This document shows positions 33,906 through 45,130 of a stretch of DNA of 64,000 bases, piece after piece. Positions within the stretch are counted from its first letter, which is position 1. Every line of letters starts with the position of its first letter. Origin of the DNA: Filosporella fistucella (Eukaryota; Ascomycota; Leotiomycetes; Helotiales); NCBI GenBank assembly GCA_030077755.1, contig JAQJZZ010000017.1, positions 2,170,001 through 2,234,000 on the forward strand, read 5' to 3'. Made by a program: the position numbers and the translations under genes. The notes beneath the pieces were generated by a model, which saw only the letters and a list, made by a program, of their open reading frames with translations, did not search any database and had not been told where the DNA came from.

Positions 33906-36497
33906 ATGTCCTTCGGATGGTCTGCCGGTGACATCGCGACCGCTATCTCAGTAACCTACAAACTGATTCAAGCTTTGGATGATGCTCATGGAGCCGCCAA
34001 CAATTATCGCGAGGCTGTGGATTTCCTTCGAGCTTTGCTGCGTGTCCTGGAGCCTTTGCAAGCTGCTCCCGCTTTTAGTGCCTATCCTATATATGCCGCA
34101 GAGATTAAGACACAGCTTGGAAATATCCGCCAGCCAGTGGAAGGTTTCCTGGCTGCAGTATTGAATTATGAATCATATTTAGGAGGAAAAGCCACGAAGG
34201 GATGCAGGACAAGCCTGCGGACTACTTATCGAAAGCTGGATTGGTACATATTCATGGAGAAGAGAGTTCTGAGCTTGAGGACAAAGATTGAGTCGCATAT
34301 GAGAATCCTTGATACGCTTATGCAGCGACTCACTTTGTAAGTTTACATCTTTTGTACAACTTCTATATCAAATTTTAAGATTATAATGTCGAGACTGACT
34401 TAGTTAGGGACATGGTCTGGAAAGGGCAGCAAGAGCTCCCAGAGCAATTACGGTCGACATTTCAGGAAACTGTACAACCTTCTTTACTCCTCGCCATTCA
34501 AGAGTGCATTGAAAGGAAGGTCCAAGGATGCACACCTGCCGCCGACACAAACCATGAGAGTATAATGACGAAGCTCTCAGAACAAAACCAATTGATTCGT
34601 TCTGCTGTAGAAGATATGAAAGAGAAATTGAGCAGACCAGAAGTCATACAACATCGGATTAAGGCTGAGGTTTTCGCAAAGCGGGGATACCGCAGCCACA
34701 AAACACTTCCAGGGGCACGAAAATCGACAGAACTTCATCACGAAACACAGCACCAGACCCTTCAGATGGGCTTGTCTCAGCAAGAAGTTGTTTCAAACTT
34801 GGAATCTGACGATGAGTCAGTATCAGAAATGTATGCTTTCCAACTGAAGTTCCCTCCATCTATACTAAGTTATTCCAGATGCTACCTCATTCTGCTTTAT
34901 TTTCTCCAATTCGTGAAAAGCTTACTGTAAGTAGACTTCCAGAGTGATTGTTCACGGTCTCTGATCTACAACCCACAGCTTCTCCCTATCACGCGCTGTG
35001 AAGCCGTCTAAGGCTTTGATGCCAACGCTTTTGACCAAGTATAATATAACCTTCTTAGACGCAATTGGAAGAATGCCGAGGATTCTGCCATATGAATACT
35101 TCCGCAGTTTCAAGGTATTTGTGATCTATCTGATGTGATACCTTGCTGACGTTTGTCGAAAGATCTTACAGGCATTTATTGAGCATGAATTTAAAGATCT
35201 GCCGGGTTCTTCAATGATCATGCGCGGCCGATATCTGGTTCTGAGTTTGAGCAACAACAAAACTTTGGATGAAAAAAACTGGAACCAGGCGGTCCTTCCA
35301 GGTGCAAAAATTGCGATGTCAATGCTAATGCGCAAACCCTTTGAATCGCCAGGAAATACTGACGAAGAGAAGTGCCCAGAAAGTAATTGTTCTGGCACGT
35401 GGACACGACTCGAGAGTCGCTCTTGGAGAACGTGGTATGCATCACCATATAGCCTTCAAATGATAAGTCTATCTAACATAGGATAAGCCCAGTTTGCCAT
35501 AGAGAAGTATTCACAAGTGTAAATCTCCTCCAGGAGTCTGAGGCAGAGAATGGCAACGAGACCGAAAACCACACCACCGAGAAAAGGGACATTCCTTCGG
35601 CTGAACTCTCGCGCGGGTCTGATGAGGTATCCTGGGACAAAAAACATCAATATAATAACTACCAATCCGACTCAGACTCCGACTCAGAAGAGAAAAATAT
35701 AACATTTTTCAGAAGAATCACTCGAGTAGTGCTCAAGATTCGATCTAACCTGAAGGCTATTCGGAAGGGGTCTGGAAGTTCTCTCTACGAGGAGCTTGAT
35801 GGCAGTAAGCCTTAAAACGTCTAACTTACCACGTTTGTATTTGTGCTGACACAAGAAAGGGTTTATTGTTGCGTCTAGCAGAAATATGAACCAGTTCTGG
35901 AGAATAGGTAGGGTTTTTGAGACGCTGTGGACGGAACGTGCAGGTCCTGGCAAAGAAGCGCGGATCGCCTCTCAGAGAACTCTTGTGTCGTTGAGGAGTG
36001 AGGCTGTGGCGTCTTATATTCGCCGTTTTGTTGTTATCGAGAACAACTGGGGTTCTTCATTATGCGTGTAAGCCACCAGCCCAGATCCAAAAGCAAATCT
36101 CCTCCATTTGCCCCCCTTAGTGCTAAACAAGCTCCGCAGTGCAATACATACATACGGAGGACGACAGGCCACGCTAAAGTATAACCTTCCAGACCCCGAT
36201 AATCACGCTATAATATACACTACCAGTACTGCTCCGGAATGCCTTTCACTTCAAGACCGAAATGGCACAATCGTGCGAGGAACCCTATCCAAAAAACCTA
36301 TCCGAGTTGTACGAGAAGCAAATGGCAATAGAGACCATTTGGATCCGGCGTCACGTATCAATTATACCAGGGTATACACGGTCGAACACAATTGCAGAAT
36401 TGCCAACATCGGAATGGTGGACGAGGATTCATTGCCAATACTTCTGAGAGATAGCGGTCTTGCGGCGCGCCAGAGCGGTATGCTCATATTGACATAG
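33906..36497 (+). CDS. fungal NLR-like N-terminus, ubiquitin-like domain and DUF6590 protein
   Basis: Eight exons: 33906-34336, 34408-34830, 34879-34926, 34979-35114, 35172-35434, 35482-35804, 35860-36067 and 36140-36497 (729 residues; introns 47-72 nt). All junctions keep frame. The N-terminus (MSFGWSAGDIATAISVTYKL...) matches the helical leader common in fungal NLR/STAND and related proteins. Around residue 310-400 is the ubiquitin-like module (ITFLDAIGRMPRILPYEYF, EFKDLPGSSMIMRGRYLVLS, NWNQAVLPGAKIAMSMLM). A Ser/Asp-rich spacer follows. The last ~180 residues look like DUF6590: QFWRIGRVFETLW, IRRFVVIENN, HAIIYT, SRINYTRVYTVEHN. Function unknown; relatives are numerous and lineage specific. 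Exon 3 is only 48 nt and its boundaries are the least certain part. Confidence 0.78.
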
Positions 36498-37202
36498 ATT
36501 ACAAAGGATTTTAGACTGATCAAAAGATTTAGGGGACGTCCATCTCGGCTACAGCAAAAAATGAAGGACAAATTGCGCAGAACAAGAATGAATGAAAGGT
36601 CACGAGGAGTGGTCTAAACTTTAGTCCGATATACTAAGACTACGAGTAGTAAAACCAATTAATCCATCCTGGAATACGTTGGGCGTCCACTCAATTGAGA
36701 GAGTTGAAAGTAAGAATAAAGTAACGAAGGGTATTTAATTCTCGACTCAACCCAATGCAAAAAGACTGCAAGTAGACAAAAATGCAGGCATCCACCCACC
36801 ACGCAGCTCTTGCGAGGATGAATGTAATTCTCCTTTTCCCCTACATGATCCACTCCTTCCCCCGCTTCCTCTCTGCTGGTTATCTCTCTTCTCCTCTCTC
36901 CTCATCCACTCATCCCCCTCCAAACCTTGACCGTCAATAACCTTTTCCATTCTCTCAGACCAACCATTCCATTTTTCAAAATCCAACACAATAATCCAAT
37001 CTACTCTACCATCATAATACGGCCGTAAAAAAGCAAAAGGGGAATCGAAAACGCATAAAAACACCTTGAGCACCACCAAAATGTGTATAGCATCCAAGGG
37101 AAGGAACCGGAAAATCTACATCGTTCAACATCACCTTTTTCTTTGCTAAGCCCAATCTCTGCCAAGTTCTCAAGAACAGGAAAGTGTGCAAAAAGAATGC
37201 AT
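36498..37202. other. convergent 3' region, no gene seen
   Basis: About 0.7 kb between two 3' ends. Antisense frames at 36747-37097 and 37001-37246 carry no recognisable features. Confidence 0.4.
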
Positions 37203-40200
37203 CTAAGCACCCTGAGCAAGCTCCTGTAGCTTGACTCTCTCTTCATCCGTCAAGGCAGCATATAGCTCATTGAAACCCGCTAGGTTCTCACGACCGGCTC
37301 GAATAAAGAATTCAGTAAGATAGGCTTGTGTTTCATCATCTCGTTGGCGGATGAAGCTTCCCTGGCCTTCACCATAAGCCATTAATTCAGCCTTGGTACT
37401 ACCCAGGCCGAGGTCCAAAACAGAAGGTACATCCTCCCAATCATCATTCTCGCCTTCTTCGTCTGCAAACTCGGCGGCTGCGGCTGCTGCAGCAGAAGCA
37501 GCGTTTTGGATACCGGATGCTGAGAGGAGTTCTTCGATGAGAACTTTGAGGATTTTAAGGGGTGCGGGGATGATGGTGAATTGATCGGGGTCTGAGTCGC
37601 GGTCGTCAGTGTCGGAGTAGTAGGAATAGTTCTGGGTGAAAATACTTAGTTTCGCCTGTGATCTCGTCATGATTCTATCGCTCTTTGGGATTATGAGATC
37701 GCCTTTGACCATTGTCTGTATTACTCGGGGGTCGTTGAGGGTGTAGAGTTTTGAAAGGGCGATGACACTGGGAAATTAGTAATCGATGGGAGGAGAACAC
37801 GGGAAACCTACTTTTGTCGAATCTCGTCGTATCCAGCAAAGTTAATTGAGTTTTCTAACCACTTGCTGAGAACAACTTGAAGGCCATTTTGACCATTGAT
37901 CTCGATCTGAGCCAAGAATTCCACAACATCATGGGCACCAACCAGAGATAGTCGGGCAAAGACCAGAATCAAAGATTGAATGAAAGCAGGTGCTTCAGCT
38001 GTAGCGAGACGTTGCGCAACAGCTCGTAGAAGTTGCTCAAGATATGGACCAAGACGTTCCTGACCAGCCTTCTCAACAAGCTCGGCTGCAAGACCACCAA
38101 CTTCCGAAGCTGCATTGTCTTCGATGGCTGGATTTAAAAGCTTGTCAATAATGATGAGGCAAACCTCGAGACCGGTTTTGCCAGACTCATCATGCCATGC
38201 AAATACTTGCTGATGGTCGTGCATAAGCATAAACTTCAAAGCTTCGACTCCAGGTCGGAGGACTCCTCCTTCTGTGGTAGCCATAAGCAAACGATTTAGC
38301 TTTGGTAAAGCGGCGGCGATGTATCCAGGAGGAAGGGGTTCGGATCCATTCTCGGTCAAGACAGTAAGTAGCTCTGTGGCAAGCTCGACTAAAGGATCAT
38401 CTCCAGTCATACCTCCAACATCAAATGCTCCAGTCAAGGTTGGCAAAACCTTGATACATAAAGCTGAATATGATTCGCTGTCGCCAGATAGAGCACTGAC
38501 AATATCCTCAAAAGTTTCACTAACCAGCATCGTCATTTGAAAGTTTGCGGCACCATGCTTGGCAAGGACGAAAAGAAGGTCCAAAGCTCCACTTTCACCT
38601 TGAATAGCAATGCGTGTATCGATATTGATTGCAGCGCGCAAAGACTCAACCAAAGTAACAAGAAGATCATCTGCATCTTCAAGATCTGTAAGGTCTTTTG
38701 CGTATAAAAAGTCATTTATCGATGCAACAATCGGAACTTGACGATCAGCAGGTACAGTTCTTGCCTTGATGAAACCTTGAAGAGATTTGATGCAGGCGAC
38801 CTTGACAACTTCTGACTCATCACTGTTAACGCCTTTGATGGTTCGGTCGAGTAATCCAAGTGCGACATCTGGAATGCTCTGTACTAAAATGCCTGCCACC
38901 AGAAACCCACGAGCCCGCAATAGGGGTTCGTCAGCTCGGTTAATAGCGTAGTCAATCAAGCCCAAATAGGCCCCAGCAACTTCAGGAGCAACAGCTTTGT
39001 CGACATCCAAGAAGTCGTTCATAAGTTGTGTAAGGAGAAACAAGGAAGCTTCTCTTGTTCTCCATGTGGCTTGCTCTGATGAAAAGAGTACTTGTGTGTA
39101 TGCCAGCAGACCCTCCATAGCGCCTTGGTGGAGCCACTCTCCGAGCTTAATGAGTAAATCGCCGCAAGCGGTTCGAGCAGTATAATTTGCGGTAACAGAT
39201 GTCTCTTCGGCCAAGAATAAATTGACATCGATATCCCATAGGTCCTCCTCCTCTTTTGGAATTTGTGCATATCCAACAGCCAGTTTCATTACATCCATAA
39301 CCCACGGTGTACCAGAAACGCCGCCTTGTTGCTGCAATTGGGCTTCAAGCTCTTTTTGCACCGGTGGAGCTCGAATGCAAGATTGCAGGAAGTCTAATTC
39401 TTCGAGTACCAAAAAGTCGAGGGTATAAGGTAATCCGTCCGCATCCTCCAGTCTTCCTTGCGCATCGTTGTCAACATACATATTCTTGTATGCATCCTGA
39501 AGTAAAGAGAGCTCGCCCCACGTCGCACTGAAAAGTATTGGACTCTGTGGAAGAAGTAATTGAGGGAAGACGGATCGAATCTTCATCAGTGTCTTGACAA
39601 CTTGCAACTTCAGAGCAATAACACCCCTCCATGCTTCTGTTGTCTCATCTCTCGAGCTCTCATCGTCGCCCTCGGGTCTAGCAGGAAGCTCCTTCTTCAT
39701 AATATCCATAAAGAATGGTGTCCAGCCATTCAGAGCTTCCTCCGCGAAACCCTTAACCTCAGGTCCATGTTCATCTTTCACCATATCCATAATCTCAAAT
39801 GTGCCTCTGAACACCGACACCGCAAGGGCTCGTAGCAAATCTTTCCGCGCGTCGCTGATAGCAACATCGTAAATAACCTTTATGATATCTCTAGCAACGG
39901 AAAAGAATTGGTCTTCACTCAATGAATCCTCCACCAAATCTGCCAACACCTTCAACGCACCATGTAATTGCGCATCATTCGCATTCGGAATAAGATGTAG
40001 TAATTGAGGTAAAAGGTTCGGCCACTGATCTGGGAAATCCACATTGGCGATCTTGCTTACAACGTAACTATCCCTTGCATCAGCCTTCATCCCAACTATA
40101 ACCTGAAACCACTAAACCTCGTTCTAGAGCAGGACCAAAACTGAGAAATGCAAGACATACCTAGCGGCGCTCTTAATCTTTCTATCTGCATCCCCACTGG

Positions 40201-40504
40201 TAGCTAGTTCCAACATTGAATTCCTCAATGCCTCTTTCGTACCATCATCAATCCTAACTACCTCTCCCTCATCAGACTCCCCACTCCAATTGCGCTCGAC
40301 AAAACTTCTCAGCAGCAACAAAGCACTCTGTCTAATCTCAGGACTAACACTAGCATGGCCTGCGATGGCGGCGAGCGAGACAGGGAATTGGGGGTTTGTT
40401 TTGGCTTGTGCGAGATGGAGCTCTGCTTGTTTGCGGGGACCTTCGTCGCGGGAATGTGTATCGGAGAGGAGAGAGAGGAGAGTGTCTTCCATGCTGGCTG
40501 CCAT
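37203..40504 (-). CDS. KAP114: importin beta family karyopherin Kap114/importin-9
   Basis: Coding order 40504-40161, 40067-37812 and 37767-37203; introns of 93 and 44 nt; 1054 residues. The N-terminal importin-beta segment includes QAELHLAQAKTNPQFPVSL and SALLLLRSFVERNW; splicing the first intron at GATAG|T restores KSAASYVVSKIANVDFPDQWPNLL, the conserved HEAT-repeat line. The acidic stretch near the C-terminus (FADEEGENDDWEDV) is typical. Kap114 imports histones H2A/H2B, TBP and Nap1 into the nucleus with Ran-GTP release. Start taken at MAASMEDTLL; the frame is open 25 codons further. The gene is divergent from REV7 across 322 bases. Confidence 0.93.
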
Positions 40505-40826
40505 GATTGCGGTTTGCAAGTTGTGGTTGTTTGTTAGGGAGGTGTTGGATGGCGGGGTGTTGATGGACTCGGTGAACATGATGCACGCGAGAAAAAAATA
40601 TGGGGAAGCGCGTCGCGATTCGCGGTGGTGGAGAGAGCCCTGGAGGTGGTACCGTACCTGAATTGGGGAGCCTTATTGACTGAATACGATCACTTTGTGA
40701 TGCTACAACTTCTTCCTTTTACTTCATAAACCTTGGATTCACTTCCGATAATGTCTCTACTCCTACTTTAATACTTCGCAAGAAATCCTTCTGTTCCACA
40801 TCCTCTCAAGAAACCACCCCACCAAA
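40505..40826. promoter_or_regulatory. shared divergent promoter of KAP114 and REV7
   Basis: Only 322 bases separate the two start codons, so both promoters must lie here. No obvious TATA; the REV7 side is CT rich (TCCACATCCTCTCAAG) just before its ATG. Housekeeping-type arrangement. Confidence 0.5.
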
Positions 40827-41519
40827 ATGCCACCACCCCTCCTTACAAACACAACCTCCATCCTCCAAACCTTCACCGATTTCCTAACAGTAGCAACCCA
40901 CACAATCCTCTACGAACGTGCCCTCTACCCCTCTACCTCCTTCCTCTCCGCCCGAAAATATAACTTTCCCGTCCGACAGAACCGTCACCCCGCCGTCTGC
41001 GACTGGATAAATAGCTCTATAGCACACATCTACACGCTCCTCCAAAAAAGCAGCGTCAAGCGCGTAGCTCTCGTAATCTTCTCTCCAGATGCCGAAGTAC
41101 TAGAAAGATACCTCTTCGACATCGAGCGGTTCCCAGTCGTAGAACAGAGGGAACAACTTACGGATTTCGAGGAACGAGATGGGAATCTATCTATCTCTAT
41201 AACAGACGTGGAAGAACAGTTAAGAGCTAGTATAAGAATGTTAGGATATCAAGCTGGGAAGATGGCGCCCTTACAAGAGGATTGTACGTGGACTCTCGCA
41301 GTGGAATTGAGAGATGAGGCTAGTCCGCCCATTGGACATCCGCAGCCTTGGGTTCCTGCTGAGCCGGGACTGCAGACGGGTGAGAGGACGAGTGAGAGTG
41401 TGGGGAAGGATTTGGGGGGAGTGAGGAGTATGCCTGTTAGGAAGGTGGAGGCGGGGGAGTTTGTGTTGGAGATGTGGGTTGAGGAGGGGAGGGCGAAGGA
41501 TTGGGATGATGGGGAATGA
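40827..41519 (+). CDS. REV7: HORMA-domain protein, Rev7/Mad2B-like (DNA polymerase zeta subunit)
   Basis: Single exon, 230 residues. The HORMA fold is recognisable: TDFLTVATHTILYERALYP near the start, PVRQNRHPAVCDWI, then strands with VKRVALVIFSPDAEVLERYLFDIERFP and a late WTLAVEL. Rev7 (MAD2L2) binds Rev3 and supports translesion synthesis; it also acts in other HORMA signalling. The C-terminus is longer and polar (ERTSESVGKDLGG) before the closing strands FVLEMWVEEG. The ATG context (AAAATGCC) is good. Confidence 0.92.
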   Translation: MPPPLLTNTTSILQTFTDFLTVATHTILYERALYPSTSFLSARKYNFPVRQNRHPAVCDWINSSIAHIYTLLQKSSVKRVALVIFSPDAEVLERYLFDIERFPVVEQREQLTDFEERDGNLSISITDVEEQLRASIRMLGYQAGKMAPLQEDCTWTLAVELRDEASPPIGHPQPWVPAEPGLQTGERTSESVGKDLGGVRSMPVRKVEAGEFVLEMWVEEGRAKDWDDGE

Positions 41520-42267
41520 ATGTGGTGGAAAGAGCTTCAAATTTGGAAACCAAATGATATTCTGCAAAGAGACGAAGGATGAAATCAGGAGAGACATCAT
41601 GAACTTTGCGTTTCAAGTCAGAAAGGTCAATGATTACCAAAGGACCTGACAAATCCGATTAGACCGACCGAAGAGATATGATGCTCGAGCATATCTCAAA
41701 AATGAGGAGGACTATCCCAAGAAGCCATGTATATGTTGATAATGGATAGCGAAGGGACTACCACCTGCTGGCAAGACAGGAGGCATTGTCACAAGAAGAA
41801 GAGGTGTGGATACTGATGCTTGCCAAACTGGTCCTCCACCATGGACTCTTTGATATGGACAATGCAGTATCCATATAGAGTGGAGTTTGACTATTTGAGC
41901 GTTCTTTTTCAGATTACAGAAGTTTAAATTGAGAAACGAGCTTGTGGAAAATGTGCTCCAAGGAAGGATCCACATTTTCAACACGGGATCGACGAGTTGT
42001 GGACTTAAAATAACATTCCCAATGAACGGAGTAGATTATGCATTCATAAACGCAGTTGATTTAGCTTGGCTCATGTGAGCTCTGGGCTAGGTCTGATACC
42101 AATCTAATCCACATCATCATACCAATCTTTGTTTCAAAAAACCACCTGCCTGGAGGCATACCTATAGCGATACCGGTAAACGCCAATCACTTCTTCCTAC
42201 CCACTTATCTGGCTCTGCTCCAGTTCAGTTGGCCTTCCAATCCAAGTAGCCAGCCCAATGTGTCCGT
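41520..42267. other. convergent 3' spacer, no gene seen
   Basis: About 0.75 kb between REV7 and the acetyltransferase gene. The open frame at 41712-41984 has no support. Confidence 0.4.
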
Positions 42268-43508
42268 TTAACACCACCCAAATTTGTCGTTGTTCTCCCA
42301 TACTATCTCTTCCTCTTTATCCACACCATACCAATACAAGCTAGCAATACTCTCCTCCTCTCTATCTACTTCCTCAAATTTACCTCCTATCTCCCTAACT
42401 AGACCTCTAACTAAGGAGGTAGGATTCCAGATGTCAACTTCATTGACGCTCCATTCCTTGGCTTCATGTTTCGCCATATCAATGATATTCCGTAATCCAT
42501 CTTTCAGCTGATTTCTGTCTGTTTCAGGATTCTCGATCACAAGACGGAGGATATGCAATGTGTTACCGCTAGAAGGGATAAGAGGACCGTACCAAGCTCT
42601 TGTCCAGATAGCCCATATGCGAGATCCTGGAGAGCCGACGATGGCGCCGTGAATGGCAGGGGAACGAGAGAATATTTTGGAGGAGACGAATTTCTCGCGG
42701 AGGTGGTGCCATTGAATCTGTTCGTAAGATGGGAGGAGAGAGACATGTGTTTTGTGCGGCTGTTGGGAGGAGAGTGAGGTGAGGGAGGAATGGATTGTCT
42801 CTTCATCGTACGCGCAGAGAGCAGGGAGATCGGTTTTTGTAAGGGGTTTGACGTGGTTGGTGGAAATAGAGGAGGAGGTCGATGCTGGGAAAGAGATATG
42901 TGTTGATGGGTACGCTTTCCATCCCATCCTGGCATAGTACTTCTTCCCGATATCAGAGTAGAGAATACTGAACGGGACGTCCTTCCCTTCTTCCTCTTGC
43001 CAGTGTTTCAGCACTTCTCCCACTTCCTTCATCATCCGACTTGCATATCCCTTTCCTCTGTACAACGGGTTACTGAATACGGATCCTATTCCATGTGTGA
43101 TTCCTTCTCTAAGCTGTCCATTCTTGGCGACTAGACATGGTTTTCGGAGGGACTCGCAGGAGGCGAGGATGGGTCTATTGTTTGGAACTGAGGATGAGGC
43201 AACGAGCACCCAGTGCGTTATCCCGGAGTCTTTTGCGAGGGGCACGGTGAGGAGGTAGTTTTCGCGGGCCAGGTAGTCAGGCAGAGATCTGTATGGGGTC
43301 AGTCATTCCGTGCTTTTGGTAGTATGCTGGTGCAACTCGGGGCAAAGAAGAGGACCTACAGAGAAGTTCCCCAGTTCTTTGAATTCAGTTTCCATGTCTC
43401 CAATCGTTCTTCGGGTGTGGGATGAGTGAGAGTCAGAGAGGGCGAGTCTGAGGATGGAAGATTGGAGAGGTCAACCAAGGGAGGGGTAGTGGGGGCGTTC
43501 TCTCCCAT
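42268..43508 (-). CDS. GNAT acetyltransferase of the LYC1 (lysine N-acetyltransferase) type
   Basis: Coding order 43508-43360 and 43288-42268, with a 71-nt intron (GTAGGT..TACAG), giving 389 residues. The N-terminal part has LTHPTPEERLETWKLNSKNWG and, after the intron, LPDYLARENYLL. The acetyl-CoA loop is NPLYRGKGYASRMM near residue 140, preceded by GIGSVF; YSDIGKKYYARMGW is a typical late GNAT segment. The C-terminal half is the LYC1-type extension, ending WENNDKFGWC. In Yarrowia LYC1 acetylates lysine for lysine breakdown; orthology here is by resemblance. Start at MGENAPTT chosen because homology begins soon after it. Confidence 0.82.
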
Positions 43509-45130
43509 TGTCTCAACTACTGCTTGAACTAGTTTTATTTCTTTTCTCTGCACTGGTGTGGTTGACAATGGTCCTTCTTGGGTCCAATGGTTATCGAATG
43601 TTACGGGTTGACGTTTCAAAATCTGGTCCGATTGCTCGTAGGTTCCTTTAAAGAATCCTCTATTGCTGTACAATTGATTGCTCCTCGTAGAATCAGGATA
43701 TCAATTGATTGATCAATTAAATCCTCCTGCACTGACGGGTTGAAATGTTCTGCTTCTGGCTGGCCAAGTGGTTGGGCTGGTTATCGACAATGTAAATTGT
43801 CACTGGTGGTTGCTTGCGCTTTCGGATCTATCATCTATGCCCCAGAAGTCTTGGATGGCAACAAAGAAATAAATGTAAAATACCGCCCTCGAATTGTCTG
43901 CCGTCCGCAGATATGTCCTCAGATATGAGGGGTTCGAGGAATTCTATGACAAAGAAGATAAGGAATGATTCCGAAGACAAAGGTCAGCAGACGTAAGGAT
44001 CTAGAGAATATATACTTCCAATACCTGAATCGTGTGACTTCTGCACGATTCTGGGGAGTTTCGATTAAGTAAATGTCGAGTACTCCTGCCGTTAAAGGTA
44101 TTTGCATCCGAATTCCTTACGAAGATGACGGTGTAGTCGCAAAGGTACCAATTGAGACATGTATCTTGGGCCGCGGGGAACCGAGAGCGGAGTTGAAGTT
44201 GAGTGCAGCTTGGACAAGGGTACCGTAAGGAATGAACATGAATGTCAGCACCCGCGACTTGATACTTTGTACTTACGGTAGTAATGAATTATGTCGCGGT
44301 ACTTTGGATGAGACGTGAAAGATGTAGATACACCGGTACATATGTACCTTAGAATAGAACAGGCTTCAATATCATCACCATGTACCAAATTTGTAGAGAC
44401 AAGTATCTCATAGCTATAATGAAAGAAAGTTGTGTGTCAAAGTGAGGTTGGCTTCTGGTTCCATGTGGTCCAGACCAACGCCGATTCCGCGCTTCTGAGA
44501 TTGGCGTGCTTAGTCACGATTCCGGTCACGTTTTTCTCCATCATGTATACCAACGCTAAACCACTTCAAGCACGACACTGCCAGATATGGGATGAATGAT
44601 CATGGAAATGGAGGAGGCTCTTTCAACGGTCGTGGACTTGGAGATAGCCTCATCCTCGCGCACAAAAATTTGGCACACGATCCATCTCGTAATGGCCACG
44701 TTTTCGAAGACGGTGTGACATCAGATGTCGTATGTAAAGGTAACATCCAAGCTCTGCTGAGCAAAGGTATGTTTCCTTCTTGTCTCAACCCAACATGTGG
44801 AGTATGCTGGAAGGTGCGAATTACTTCGACGCTGGCCTCGCGTTCGTTTTGAGATTCGTCTTCGACTCCTCCTTGGCCCTTTTTCTATTTCATCTGACAT
44901 CTGAACTCCTTTTTATCATTACGACCCTTTCACCGGATTCACCGTCAAGCAAACGACTATTGGCGGTAAAATCAGCTGACTTCGAATTCCCATATAGACC
45001 TGCAAATACACTGCAAAGAGTTTTCAGGAGAAATCGGATCTCGACACATCGGTCTCCTAATCACAGAGACACACCACCAGCAACCAAACAATCCTCGGTC
45101 AAATCGCACAAAGCAAACCCCACGGAACAG
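43509..45130. other. long divergent intergenic region
   Basis: About 1.6 kb. Frames at 43740-43928, 44592-44852 and the extension of the next gene's frame upstream of 45131 are unlikely coding sequence. The CA/CG-rich end before 45131 is probably the 5' leader of the RBR gene. Confidence 0.4.

Noticed and set aside
44592..45130. Upstream extension or separate gene before the RBR ligase
   Set aside because: Frame is open but composition is unlike protein (TSELLFIITTLSPDSPSSK and onward); homology-like sequence begins at the ATG at 45131.
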